NCBI RefSeq assembly: GCF_018130065.1
Contig: NZ_JAFCME010000029.1
Span: forward strand, 1 to 64,000
Source: Bradyrhizobium sp. AUGA SZCCT0158
Lineage (GTDB): Bacteria; Pseudomonadota; Alphaproteobacteria; Rhizobiales; Xanthobacteraceae
DNA length: 64,000 nucleotides
Direction of reading: 5' to 3'
The position numbers and the translations under genes were made by a program. This document shows, piece by piece, positions 17,078 to 25,756 of the stretch (its first letter is position 1; every line of letters begins with the position of its first letter). The notes under the pieces are model-generated. The model was not told the origin of the DNA. It made no database searches and was given only the letters and a program-made list of their open reading frames with translations.

Positions 17078-18174
17078 CGGCTTCCAACAATGTGAAGCTG
17101 AAGCCCGGCGACACCATCGGAATTCTCGGCGGCGGGCAATTGGGCCGGATGCTGGCGATGGCTGCGGCGCGCCTCGGCCTCCGCTGCCAGGTGTTTTCGC
17201 CGGACCCGGATTCGCCGGCCTTTGACGTGGTGCTGAACGCCACCTGCGCGGAATATGCCGATGTCGAGGCGCTCGAACTGTTCGCCAACGACGTCAACGT
17301 CATCACCTATGAATTCGAGAATGTGCCGGCCGCCACCGCCATGGTGCTGGCGGCGCGCCGTCCGGTGCTCCCGGCCCAGAAGATCCTGGAGACCACGCAG
17401 GACCGGCTGGTCGAAAAGGATTTTGTGAAGCGGCTCGGTATCGGCACCGCCGACTATGCCGACGTCTCGTCGGTGGAAACCCTGCGGGCGGCGATCAAGA
17501 AGATCGGCCTGCCCGCCGTGATCAAGACCCGCCGCTTCGGCTATGACGGCAAGGGCCAGGCGATCATCCGCGACGGCGACGATCTCACCAGGGTCTGGGA
17601 AGACCTCGGCACCAAATCGGCGATCCTCGAGGCCTTCATTCCGTTCGAACGCGAGATCTCGGTGATCGCTGCGCGCTCGGTCGACGGCCAGGTCGAGAGT
17701 TTCGACGTCACTGAAAACGAGCACCGCGACCACATCCTGAAAATCTCGCGCGCGCCGGCGCAGATATCGGATGCGCTGGCGGCGCAGGCACGCGGCATCG
17801 CCGAGCAGATCGCAACCGCGCTGAACTATGTCGGCGTGCTCGCGGTCGAAATGTTCGTGGTAGCGGAAAATGGCGGGCCGAAAGTGCTGGTCAACGAGAT
17901 CGCGCCGCGGGTGCATAATTCCGGACACTGGACGCTGGACGGCGCCTCGATCTCGCAGTTCGAGCAGCACATCCGCGCCATCGCCGGCTGGCCGCTCGGC
18001 AAACCGGTCCGTCATGGCGAGGTCACCATGACGAACCTGATTGGCGACGACATCCTCGGCTACGAGCAGTGGCTGACGGTTCCCGGCGCCACCGTTCACC
18101 TTTACGGCAAAGGCGCGCCGAAGCCGGGCCGCAAGATGGGTCACGTCACCGAAGTGTCGCCGCGCAAGAAATAG
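17074..18174 (+). CDS. purK: N5-carboxyaminoimidazole ribonucleotide synthase
   Basis: A 366-residue ATP-grasp enzyme that makes N5-CAIR from AIR, ATP and bicarbonate, the substrate of PurE. It starts at GTG 17074 inside the purE stop. The N-terminal GILGGGQLGRMLAMAAARLG, the central KTRRFGYDGKGQ and FIPFEREISVIAAR, and NEIAPRVHNSGHWTLD near the C-terminus are diagnostic. Coupled translation with purE matches the shared unstable intermediate. Confidence 0.96.
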   Translation: MTASNNVKLKPGDTIGILGGGQLGRMLAMAAARLGLRCQVFSPDPDSPAFDVVLNATCAEYADVEALELFANDVNVITYEFENVPAATAMVLAARRPVLPAQKILETTQDRLVEKDFVKRLGIGTADYADVSSVETLRAAIKKIGLPAVIKTRRFGYDGKGQAIIRDGDDLTRVWEDLGTKSAILEAFIPFEREISVIAARSVDGQVESFDVTENEHRDHILKISRAPAQISDALAAQARGIAEQIATALNYVGVLAVEMFVVAENGGPKVLVNEIAPRVHNSGHWTLDGASISQFEQHIRAIAGWPLGKPVRHGEVTMTNLIGDDILGYEQWLTVPGATVHLYGKGAPKPGRKMGHVTEVSPRKK

Positions 18175-18176
18175 CG

Positions 18177-18201
18177 GCAAGCCCGCATCACGCGGGCTTG
18201 C
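18177..18201. terminator. Stem-loop between purK and aqpZ
   Basis: GCAAGCCCGC (18177-18186) pairs exactly with GCGGGCTTGC (18192-18201) around a 5-base loop. It overlaps the last codons of aqpZ and begins three bases after the purK stop, so it could serve both convergent genes. No T-tract is present. Confidence 0.5.
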
Positions 18202-18910
18202 GGCCCTCGACGACGCCGGAGGGCTCCTCGCTGAGCCAGCGGTAGATCACCCCGCCCAGCACGCCGCCGATCAGCGGCGCTACCCAGAACAGCCAGAGCT
18301 GCGCCAGCGCCCATCCGCCGACGAACAGCGCAGGCCCGGTGCTGCGCGCCGGATTCACCGAGGTGTTGGTGACGGGAATGCTGACGAGGTGGATCATGAC
18401 GAGCGCCAATCCGATCGCCAGCGGTGCAAAGCCCGCCGGCGCCTTGCCATGGGTCGCGCCCATGATGATGAAGAGGAACATCATGGTCATCACAACCTCG
18501 GTGATGAAGCAGGCAACCATGCTGTACTTGCCGGGCGAATGCGCGTCGTAGCCATTCGACGCAAAACCCTTGGTGACGTCGAAACCGGCAGCGCCGCTTG
18601 CGATCACATAAAGCAGCGCCGCCGCCGCAACGGCGCCGATCACCTGCGCGATGATGTAGGGCGCGATTTGCCCGGTTGGAAAGCGCCCGCCGGCGGCAAG
18701 CCCCACCGTGACGGCCGGATTGAGATGGCAACCGGATACATGGCCGATCGCATAGGCCATGGTGACGACGCTCAGTCCGAACGCAAAGGACACCCCGACC
18801 AGTCCGATACCCACCTGCGGAAAGGCGGCGGCGATGACGGCGCTGCCGCATCCCGCAAATGTCAGCCAGAACGTACCGATGGCCTCGGCGGCATATTTCT
18901 TCGTATCCAT
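18188..18910 (-). CDS. aqpZ: Aquaporin Z family water channel
   Basis: A 240-residue inner-membrane channel with six spans and the two NPA boxes, HLNPAVTVGL and SVNPARSTGPAL. The residue after the second NPA is Arg, as required for the selectivity filter, and the surrounding residues fit water channels better than glycerol facilitators. GGGAGA lies just upstream of ATG 18910. It stands alone, convergent with purEK. The 262 bases between it and rpsU hold no other gene that I can see. Confidence 0.93.
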   Translation of the reverse strand: MDTKKYAAEAIGTFWLTFAGCGSAVIAAAFPQVGIGLVGVSFAFGLSVVTMAYAIGHVSGCHLNPAVTVGLAAGGRFPTGQIAPYIIAQVIGAVAAAALLYVIASGAAGFDVTKGFASNGYDAHSPGKYSMVACFITEVVMTMMFLFIIMGATHGKAPAGFAPLAIGLALVMIHLVSIPVTNTSVNPARSTGPALFVGGWALAQLWLFWVAPLIGGVLGGVIYRWLSEEPSGVVEGRKPA

Positions 18911-19172
18911 GGTTGTCTCCCCAGATTGTTGTTGCCGGGTTGCTCAAAACGCCGGGAACGGCCTCGATCTGGGCACACAACTTCCCAAATCAGGGCCGAA
19001 CAGCGACAGATTTGCCGCATTTCATGGCTTAACTTGGTCCGGCTTTTCGCTTCACAGGTGGACATCGCAGGTTTTGTCTGGTAAATGCCCGCCTTCAGGT
19101 TAAGGGCCAGGCCTTTCGCCAGCTCTTCGCTTTACCAGAATTCCTATCCGATCAATTGAAAGAGGATGCCGC

Positions 19173-19481
19173 GTGCAGGTTCTCGTCCGCGATAACAATG
19201 TCGATCAAGCCCTCAAGGCGCTGAAGAAGAAGATGCAGCGCGAGGGTATTTTCCGCGAGATGAAACTCCGCGGCCATTACGAAAAGCCCTCCGAGAAGAA
19301 GGCCCGTGAAAAGGCCGAAGCCGTGCGCCGCGCGCGCAAGCTGGCTCGCAAGAAGCTGCAGCGCGAAGGCCTGCTGCCGATGAAGCCGAAGCCGGTGTTC
19401 GGTGCTGGCCCCGGTGGCGACCGCGGTGGTCCCGGTGGCGGTCGTGGCGGCCCGGGTGCAGGTCCGCGCGGACCGCGCTGA
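19173..19481 (+). CDS. rpsU: 30S ribosomal protein S21
   Basis: A 102-residue S21. Translation starts at GTG 19173, giving MQVLVRDNNVDQALKALKKK, with AAGAGGA upstream; the nearby ATG at 19165 is out of frame. The core, about 70 residues, is canonical. After residue 75 comes a Gly/Arg/Pro tail of GGP repeats that most S21 proteins lack; such tails occur in alphaproteobacterial relatives. It acts in mRNA recognition at the 30S platform. A strong terminator follows. Confidence 0.95.
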   Translation: MQVLVRDNNVDQALKALKKKMQREGIFREMKLRGHYEKPSEKKAREKAEAVRRARKLARKKLQREGLLPMKPKPVFGAGPGGDRGGPGGGRGGPGAGPRGPR

Positions 19482-19506
19482 ACGACCGAGCAGATTTGAA
19501 TTGGAA

Positions 19507-19534
19507 AGCGCGGGCCTTGGCCTGCGCTTTTTTC
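19507..19534 (+). terminator. Rho-independent terminator of rpsU
   Basis: AGCGCGGGCC and GGCCTGCGCT form a GC-rich stem with a short loop, followed at once by TTTTTCTTT. This is the clearest intrinsic terminator on the plus strand of the window. Confidence 0.88.
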
Positions 19535-19649
19535 TTTGGGTTTTTCTTTGGTTTTTTGTTTGTCGGTCCCTGGGCCTGACGGGTTCGGTCCGCCGGTTGC
19601 GGCTATTTTGACCGATGCATTTTGCGGCGTGCCGGGCTACCTATGCGCC

Positions 19650-20306
19650 ATGAACGCGCGAGCATTCCGCCATAAGGCCATTCCGGCCTCCTGTTCGTTT
19701 TCTCGTGGCGTGCGCCATACGGCCGTACTTGTCGCGCTGCTGACGATACCGCTTGGCGGCTGCTCGTTCGATCTGGGATCGTGGGGTGCGGACAGCCCAA
19801 AGCCGCAGCCCGTGGCGCAAAAACCGACCGACAATATCAGCGCGCGTAGCGTCAGCGACTCGCAGGGCTATGCCACCCGCGGCCAGGTGCTCGCCAGGTC
19901 CGGCAAGAACGAAGAGGCGCTGGCGGAATTCGATCGCGCCCTCGCACTCGATCCGTACAACGTCCAGGCGCTCTACGGCCGCGGGCTGATCTATCAAGGC
20001 GAGAAACAATACCAGCAGGCGATCGAGGATTTCACCGCCGCCAATGGCCTGACGCCGCAAAAGGTCGAACCGTTGCTCGGCCGCGCAACAAGCTATCTCG
20101 CGATAGACAAGGCCAAGGAAGCGGCCGCCGACCTGGATGAAGCGGTGCAGGCCGATCCCAACAGCGCACCGGCCTGGTCAGCCCGCGGGCAGGCCTATGA
20201 GCGGCTTGGCGACAAGGCCAAGGCGGCCGCCTCTTATGGCCGCGCCATCGCAATCCGCCCCAAGGACGAAGCCGCACGCAGCGGCCTGGCCCGCACCGGC
20301 GGGTAG
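19650..20306 (+). CDS. TPR-repeat lipoprotein
   Basis: A 218-residue exported protein. I choose ATG 19650; after a basic start the hydrophobic stretch AVLVALLTIPLGGC ends in a lipobox (LGGC), so Cys34 is likely lipidated. About 35 linker residues lead into three or four TPR units (ATRGQVLARSGKNEEALAEF; ALYGRGLIYQGEKQYQQAIE; AWSARGQAYERLGDKAKAAA). Such lipoproteins often scaffold envelope complexes. It follows rpsU but is separated from it by the terminator. Confidence 0.78.
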   Translation: MNARAFRHKAIPASCSFSRGVRHTAVLVALLTIPLGGCSFDLGSWGADSPKPQPVAQKPTDNISARSVSDSQGYATRGQVLARSGKNEEALAEFDRALALDPYNVQALYGRGLIYQGEKQYQQAIEDFTAANGLTPQKVEPLLGRATSYLAIDKAKEAAADLDEAVQADPNSAPAWSARGQAYERLGDKAKAAASYGRAIAIRPKDEAARSGLARTGG

Positions 20307-20307
20307 C

Positions 20308-20396
20308 GCCGTTTTCCAGCGAAGCATGCCCGCCATCCCTCGGACTTGATCGCGGGTGGCTACCGGTTGCGCCAGAAGCAAAATCGCGAAAACAAC
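20308..20396. repeat. Dispersed repeat, AGCGTTTTC family (copy 2)
   Basis: GTTTTCCAGCGAAGCATG opens the block and GCGAAAAC closes it, so GTTTTC (20311-20316) pairs with GAAAAC (20388-20393). It carries TACCGGTTGCG near the end like the other copies, but with an extra internal segment containing CCCTCGGACTTGATCGCGGG. It fills the gap between the TPR lipoprotein and the proline-rich gene. Confidence 0.6.
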
Positions 20397-20463
20397 CCCA
20401 TGCAAAGTAGAAGCCCCGGTCGCGGCCTGCGTCCGGGGGCACGAGAAGACACGATGTTATGGA

Positions 20464-21450
20464 TTATTTCGGCAGGACGGCGTGAAACACCGACTTCGCC
20501 GCCGACAGCACGTCCTCGGCAACCGAGGTCCGCTCGCGCCCGGACGGCTCCGCCATATCGGCCCGCAAATCGAGCGGACGCGACACCGGAATTTCGGCCG
20601 GCGGCGTCGGACGGCGCGGATCGACAGACGCATTGGCTGCGTAAGGCGGCCTGCCCTGATCGAAAGTCTCCCCTCCTGAAGGCGTCGAGACCGAGATCGG
20701 CGGCGGCAGCGGGCGAAGCGCCGGCGCGGTTGCGACCCGCGGCAACTCGCTTCGCGGCGTCTCGATCCGCGAGGGCTCGATACGCGGTGTCTCGACTCGC
20801 TGAGCTTCGGGGGCGCGCACCACTTCGGCTGCACGCGGCGAACCATCATTGTTGACCCGCAGACGCTCGATCGCAGCGCGCGCGAGGTCGTTGGCGTCGC
20901 GGCGGTCATCCGGCACAACAGCGGTTTCGACCGGCGGCGCGGCGACAGGCGCCGGCGGCGCGGCGGCGACGGCCGGCGCCACGGGCTGCACCGGAGACGG
21001 CAGCACGACCCTGATCTTTTCCTTCTCGCGTTCGCGCGGCGCGGCGCGGGTGGCGCGCGGCTCGGCCGGAACGCTCGCGGTCTCGGCAGGCGCGTCGGCG
21101 GGCTTCGTGTCAGCCTTTACGTCAGCCTTCGCGTCCGCCTTCACATCCGCTTTGGCTTCAACCTTCTCGACCACCGCCGGCCGTTCGGCCGCGGTCTTCT
21201 CGAGGAGGGCTTTTTCGGAAATCCCCTTGGCCCTGACGCCCGCCGTCGGCGGGTTGCCGGTTTCCGCGGCCTTGGTGTCCTGGGTCTTGGCTGCAGCTTT
21301 GGGGTCGGCAGCCGATACGGCGGCGGCGACAGGGGCGTCCGTGCCCGGCCTGGTGACGATGTAATGATTGACGATGTAAGCCCCGATGACGGTCGCTGCC
21401 ACCGAAGGCAGGATGTCGATCGTGAATTTCGAAATATACTTCTTCAGCAT
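20464..21450 (-). CDS. Proline/alanine-rich single-span membrane protein
   Basis: A 328-residue protein of unknown function. I choose ATG 21450 (MLKKYISKFTIDILPSVAAT) with GGGGAG upstream. One membrane span lies near residues 12-30. The rest is low-complexity: Ala/Lys/Asp repeats (KADVKADAKADVKADTKPAD), then a run of Pro and Arg, then a short C-terminal segment EDVLSAAKSVFHAVLPK that looks helical. Such architecture suits a periplasm-spanning or disordered linker protein. I recognise no domain. Confidence 0.6.
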   Translation of the reverse strand: MLKKYISKFTIDILPSVAATVIGAYIVNHYIVTRPGTDAPVAAAVSAADPKAAAKTQDTKAAETGNPPTAGVRAKGISEKALLEKTAAERPAVVEKVEAKADVKADAKADVKADTKPADAPAETASVPAEPRATRAAPREREKEKIRVVLPSPVQPVAPAVAAAPPAPVAAPPVETAVVPDDRRDANDLARAAIERLRVNNDGSPRAAEVVRAPEAQRVETPRIEPSRIETPRSELPRVATAPALRPLPPPISVSTPSGGETFDQGRPPYAANASVDPRRPTPPAEIPVSRPLDLRADMAEPSGRERTSVAEDVLSAAKSVFHAVLPK

Positions 21451-21682
21451 GCCGGCCACTCCCCGCGGCAAGTTTGATGCTGGAACTTCTGGGCATATTG
21501 AGGGATCAACTAAGACGGATCGGTGGCAATTGTGCAGATCCTCATGAGGTTCCGTTTCTGCGTCTCTAAGGCGACCCCGCCGCCCCTCCTTGTTGCGGGA
21601 CGTTCCGGGAACCACACCATTAACGGCTTGTCAGGACCTGCGGCCGAAATGAGTCGGTTGCGGCGCTGCCGATAACCGACAA

Positions 21683-21967
21683 TCAGGGCTTCAGTTCGAC
21701 CTCCAGGAACACGATCTCGGTTGCCGTTTCGTTGAGCACGTCGTGCTCGACGCCCGCCTTGCGGAAATAGGACTTGCCGACGGCGAGCTGCGCCTTCGAG
21801 CGTTCGCCATTCGGCGCCACGATGGTCATTTCGCCCGCGGTCACCGGCACGATGACGTAGTCCATCCCGTGGGTGTGGTGGCCGGTGGCACTGCCCGGCG
21901 CCAGCCGCCATTCGGTGACGCGAACTTCCGGGGTGTCGACCTGAACGTCTGACTGGGCGCTGAGCAT
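21683..21967 (-). CDS. Small cupin-domain protein
   Basis: A 94-residue single-domain cupin. The first conserved motif is GHHTHGMDYVIVPVTAGEM, with three His residues able to bind metal, and the second is YFRKAGVEHDVLNET. It has no signal peptide. The starting GGAG lies 11 bases upstream of ATG 21967, and the chaA-like gene starts 1.1 kb upstream on the same strand with 31 bases between them, so they may be one transcript. The substrate is unknown. Confidence 0.75.
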   Translation of the reverse strand: MLSAQSDVQVDTPEVRVTEWRLAPGSATGHHTHGMDYVIVPVTAGEMTIVAPNGERSKAQLAVGKSYFRKAGVEHDVLNETATEIVFLEVELKP

Positions 21968-21998
21968 TTTGGATGAACTCCAGGGAACGACAAGGGAA

Positions 21999-23096
21999 CT
22001 ACGGCACGAATACCATGAACAGGAATACGGCGAACACCACCATGTGGACCAGCCCGAACAGGATGTTGGTGCGTCCGGTTCCGAAGGTGAGCATGCTGAG
22101 GACGAAGGTCAGCACCAGCAGCACCATCTCCTGCGTGTTGAGCCCAAGCACCAATTGCTTGTCGAGCGCGTAGGCGGCGACGGCGACGGCGGGGATCGTC
22201 AGCCCGATGGTCGCCAGCGACGAGCCGAGCGCCAGATTGATGCTCTTCTGCAGGTCGTTCTTGCGGGCGGCAGAAATGGCGGCGACGCTTTCCGGCAGCA
22301 GGATCAACAGCGCCACCAGCACGCCCGCGAAAGCCGGCGGCGCGCCGATGCTGGCAATCGCGATATCGACCACCAGCGAGAATTTCTTAGCCAGCAGCAC
22401 CACCGCCAGCAGCGACACCAGCAGCAGCGCGATGCTCAGCGCCAGCATTCGGTTCGACAGCAGCGATCCGTCCGCCGCCTCGCCCGCGGCATTCTTGATG
22501 AAATAATCGCGATGCCGGATGGTCTGGGTATAGAGAAACACGCAATAGAGAACGAGCGTGACGACGCTGACAAAGCCGAGTTGGGCCGCCGAATAGAACG
22601 GCCCCGGCGCCGTCAGCGTGTAGTTGGGCATGATCAGCGTGATGGTCGCCATCACGAACAGCACGCTGAGATACAGGTTGGCCCCGGAGACCTGAAAATC
22701 CTGCTCGCGATAGCGCAGCCCGCCGATGAAGATGCAGATGCCGACGAGGCCGTTGCACACGATCATGACCACCGCGAACACAGTGTCGCGCGCCAGCGCC
22801 GGCACCGGCTTTTCGCCGAGCATGATGGTCGCAATCAGCGCGACCTCGATGATGGTGACCGCCAGCGTCAACAACAGCGTGCCGTAAGGCTCGCCGATCC
22901 GCTCCGCGATCATTTCGGCGTGATGCACGGCGGCAAACACCGTTCCGAACAGGATCGCCAGCAGCAGCCCCGCGAACAGCAAACCGCCGGCCGTCGGTGT
23001 GAAGGTCAGCCCGAGCGCGGTGGCGACCACGAACAGCGCCACCGCCAAGGCAGGGAAAATCCACGACGATTTCGGCATCGGGCCGTGCGCGCTCAT
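21999..23096 (-). CDS. chaA: Calcium/sodium:proton antiporter, ChaA family
   Basis: A 365-residue inner-membrane antiporter of the CaCA superfamily with about eleven spans. The two alpha repeats are visible: TLAVTIIEVALIATIM near residue 80 and VALLILLPESVAAISAARKN near residue 270, each with the acidic residue used in cation transport. A short cytoplasmic N-terminus precedes span 1. It would export Ca2+ or Na+ (and possibly K+) in exchange for protons under alkaline or salt stress. Confidence 0.85.
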   Translation of the reverse strand: MSAHGPMPKSSWIFPALAVALFVVATALGLTFTPTAGGLLFAGLLLAILFGTVFAAVHHAEMIAERIGEPYGTLLLTLAVTIIEVALIATIMLGEKPVPALARDTVFAVVMIVCNGLVGICIFIGGLRYREQDFQVSGANLYLSVLFVMATITLIMPNYTLTAPGPFYSAAQLGFVSVVTLVLYCVFLYTQTIRHRDYFIKNAAGEAADGSLLSNRMLALSIALLLVSLLAVVLLAKKFSLVVDIAIASIGAPPAFAGVLVALLILLPESVAAISAARKNDLQKSINLALGSSLATIGLTIPAVAVAAYALDKQLVLGLNTQEMVLLVLTFVLSMLTFGTGRTNILFGLVHMVVFAVFLFMVFVP

Positions 23097-23153
23097 GCGG
23101 TCAAAATCCTTGAAATCATTGCCGTCCGACTATGCAGTAAACAATCGCCGCCG

Positions 23154-23960
23154 TCAGCCTTTTGCGGCGTTGATGAATTGCCGCGCTGCTGCCGTTGCAC
23201 CATAAGCATCGAGATCGTTGTGGCCGCCGTCAGGGAACCTGACGAACGTCTTGGGATCGTGCGCAAGCGCAAACAGGCGCTCGCCAAATGCGATCGGGAT
23301 CGTGGCATCGCGCGCGCCATGCAGGACCAGGAGCGGCGCGTTCACCCGCGCGATGCGGTGGTCGGAATGGAATGGATCTTTGATCGCCCAACGAACCGGG
23401 AAGATCGGAAATGCGGCAGCGCCAACGTCGGCAAGCGATGTATAGGGCGCCTCCAGAATGATCTTGCCGATCGGCTGCTCCGCCGCCAGCGCCACCGCGA
23501 CGCCGGTGCCGAGCGAAAAACCCCAGGCCACGATCTTGTCCGCGCTGTATCGCGCCGTCGTGAAGGCATAGGCCGCGGCCGCATCCTGCAGCAAGCCGCG
23601 CTCGCTCGGGTGTCCGCTCGAGCCCGCATAGCCGCGATAGGACATCGCGACGATGCCAGTGCCGTCGGCGATCAGTTCGCGAAAACGCCCGAAGAAGCCG
23701 GCGAGGAAATCGCCATTGCCGTGGAAATAGAGAATGACGGGACGGCCGGGCCTGGCCGGAACGTGCCAGACAATGACCTTCTCACCGTCCGCGGTGGTCA
23801 GCACATGCTCTTCGGCTTCCGGAAAACCGGCCGCCTGCGGCGTCGTTCGTGTGGCCGTTGGAATCGGAAACAGGAACGAGCGCTGCGCGAAGAACAGCCC
23901 GGCAAGCCCGCAAGCATAACCGACCGAAACGACAATCAGCAGCCATTTCAGGACGGTCAT
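23154..23960 (-). CDS. Membrane-anchored alpha/beta hydrolase, BEM46/ABHD type
   Basis: A 268-residue hydrolase. Residues 4-25 form an N-terminal membrane anchor (LKWLLIVVSVGYACGLAGLF). The oxyanion segment ILYFHGNGDFLAG, nucleophile elbow GFSLGTG, Asp in HGARDATIP and His in DGGHNDLD complete the catalytic triad, in the order and spacing of the BEM46-like family. The natural substrate is unknown, possibly an ester or lipid. It ends 57 bases upstream of chaA on the same strand, and follows pntB by 18 bases, so it may extend the pnt transcript. Confidence 0.8.
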   Translation of the reverse strand: MTVLKWLLIVVSVGYACGLAGLFFAQRSFLFPIPTATRTTPQAAGFPEAEEHVLTTADGEKVIVWHVPARPGRPVILYFHGNGDFLAGFFGRFRELIADGTGIVAMSYRGYAGSSGHPSERGLLQDAAAAYAFTTARYSADKIVAWGFSLGTGVAVALAAEQPIGKIILEAPYTSLADVGAAAFPIFPVRWAIKDPFHSDHRIARVNAPLLVLHGARDATIPIAFGERLFALAHDPKTFVRFPDGGHNDLDAYGATAAARQFINAAKG

Positions 23961-23978
23961 GACTTCCCGTGTCCGGGG

Positions 23979-25376
23979 CTACATCCCCTTGACGATGTTC
24001 TCGGTGACTTTCTTGGCGTCGCCGAGCAGCATCATGGTGTTGTCGCGATAGAACAAGGGATTGTCGATGCCGGCATAGCCCGAGGCGAGCGACCGCTTGA
24101 TGAACATCACGGTGCCGGCCTTCCAGACCTGCAGCACCGGCATGCCGTAGATCGGCGAGGTCTTGTCGTCCTCGGCCGCCGGATTGGTGACGTCGTTGGC
24201 GCCGATCACGAAGGCGATGTCGGCCTGCGCGAATTCGGAGTTGATGTCCTCGAGTTCGAACACCTCGTCATAGGGCACGTTGGCCTCGGCCAGCAGCACG
24301 TTCATGTGGCCGGGCATGCGGCCGGCCACCGGGTGGATGGCGTACTTGACCTCGACGCCTTCCTTCTTCAGCAGATCGCCCATTTCGCGCAGCGCATGCT
24401 GGGCTTGCGCCACCGCCATGCCGTAGCCAGGCACGATGATCACCTTCTGCGCGTTCTTCATGATGAAGGCCGCGTCGTCGGCGGAGCCGAGTTTGGCGGG
24501 CTTCTGCTCGCCGCCACCACCGCCGGCCGCCGCGGTCTCGCCGCCGAAGCCGCCGAGGATGACCGAGATGAAGGAACGGTTCATCGCGTGGCACATGATG
24601 TAGGACAGGATCGCGCCCGACGAGCCGACCAGCGCGCCGGTGATGATCAGCGCGGAATTGCCGAGCGTGAAGCCGATGCCGGCCGCGGCCCAGCCGGAAT
24701 AGGAGTTCAGCATCGAGATCACGACCGGCATGTCGGCGCCGCCGATCGGAATGATCATGAGGACGCCGAGCACCAGCGCGATGATCGTGATCAGCCAGAA
24801 GTCGAGCGCGCTGCCGGACCGCACCAGACCGAAGATGAAGAATACCAGCGCCAGAGCCAGCGCGATGTTGATGATGTGGCGCGCCGGCAGGATGATCGGC
24901 GCGCCACTCATGCGGCCGGACAGCTTCAGGAACGCGATCACGGAGCCGGTGAAGGTCAGCGCGCCGATCGCGACGCCGAGCGACATTTCGATCAGGCTCG
25001 CGGCGTGGATCTGCCCGGGCTTGCCGATGTCGAACGCTTCGGGCGCGTAGAACGCGCCGGCGGCCACCAACACCGCGGCCATACCGACCAGCGAGTGGAA
25101 GGCGGCGACCAGTTCCGGCATCGAGGTCATCGGCACCCGCCGCGCGATCACGGCACCGATGCCGCCGCCGATGGCGATGCCTAATATCACCAGCACCCAG
25201 GCGACGCCGTCCGCCGGCGGATGGCTGGCGAGCGTGGTCGCGACCGCGATCGCCATGCCGACCATGCCGAACAGATTGCCCTGGCGGGACGATGCCGGAC
25301 TGGACAAGCCGCGCAGCGACAGGATGAACAGCACACCTGCCACGAGATACAATAATGCAGCCAGATTGGCGTTCAT
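23979..25376 (-). CDS. pntB: NAD(P) transhydrogenase subunit beta
   Basis: A 465-residue membrane subunit with about nine spans and a C-terminal NADP(H)-binding domain. The start MNANLAALLYLVAGVLFILS at ATG 25376 has GGGGACC upstream. The NADP domain begins VIIVPGYGMAVAQAQHALRE and includes IHPVAGRMPGHMNVLLAEAN and IGANDVTNPAAEDD, which are diagnostic. It couples proton translocation to hydride transfer between NADH and NADP+. It is third in the pntAA-pntAB-pntB order. Confidence 0.95.
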   Translation of the reverse strand: MNANLAALLYLVAGVLFILSLRGLSSPASSRQGNLFGMVGMAIAVATTLASHPPADGVAWVLVILGIAIGGGIGAVIARRVPMTSMPELVAAFHSLVGMAAVLVAAGAFYAPEAFDIGKPGQIHAASLIEMSLGVAIGALTFTGSVIAFLKLSGRMSGAPIILPARHIINIALALALVFFIFGLVRSGSALDFWLITIIALVLGVLMIIPIGGADMPVVISMLNSYSGWAAAGIGFTLGNSALIITGALVGSSGAILSYIMCHAMNRSFISVILGGFGGETAAAGGGGGEQKPAKLGSADDAAFIMKNAQKVIIVPGYGMAVAQAQHALREMGDLLKKEGVEVKYAIHPVAGRMPGHMNVLLAEANVPYDEVFELEDINSEFAQADIAFVIGANDVTNPAAEDDKTSPIYGMPVLQVWKAGTVMFIKRSLASGYAGIDNPLFYRDNTMMLLGDAKKVTENIVKGM

Positions 25377-25419
25377 CTCAGGTCCCCTATTGTCTTCGCC
25401 ACCCCGAGGTGCACGCCGC

Positions 25420-25737
25420 TCACTTTGCCTTCTTCTTGTACATCGCCAGCATGCGCTGGGTGACAAGGAAGCCGCCGAAGATATTCACGCAGGCGAAAAT
25501 CAGCGCGATGAAGCCGAAGCCGCGCGCCCAGCCTGAGCCGCTCGAGATCATGGGAACGCCGACCGCGAGCAGCGCGCCGACCACGATCACCGACGAGATC
25601 GCGTTCGTCACCGACATCAGCGGTGTATGCAGCGCGGGGGTCACCGACCAGACCACGAAGTAGCCGACGAAAACGGCAAGGACGAAGATCGACAGCCGGA
25701 ACACGAAGGGATCGACGGCCTGTGCAATATGATCCAT
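25420..25737 (-). CDS. pntAB: NAD(P) transhydrogenase subunit alpha part 2
   Basis: A 105-residue membrane subunit with three or four spans, equal to the C-terminal membrane part of E. coli PntA. FVVWSVTPALHTPLMSVTNA, GFGFIALIFACVNIFGGFLV and the closing TQRMLAMYKKK are typical. The split of alpha into two polypeptides is the usual arrangement in alphaproteobacteria. It starts 19 bases after pntAA ends and is followed by pntB. Confidence 0.95.
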   Translation of the reverse strand: MDHIAQAVDPFVFRLSIFVLAVFVGYFVVWSVTPALHTPLMSVTNAISSVIVVGALLAVGVPMISSGSGWARGFGFIALIFACVNIFGGFLVTQRMLAMYKKKAK

Positions 25738-25756
25738 GGCGGCTCTCCTGGGCTGG

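Noticed and set aside
21969..25184. 1071-residue frame antisense to chaA, the hydrolase and pntB
   Set aside because: It mirrors three well-supported genes and has the usual shadow composition.
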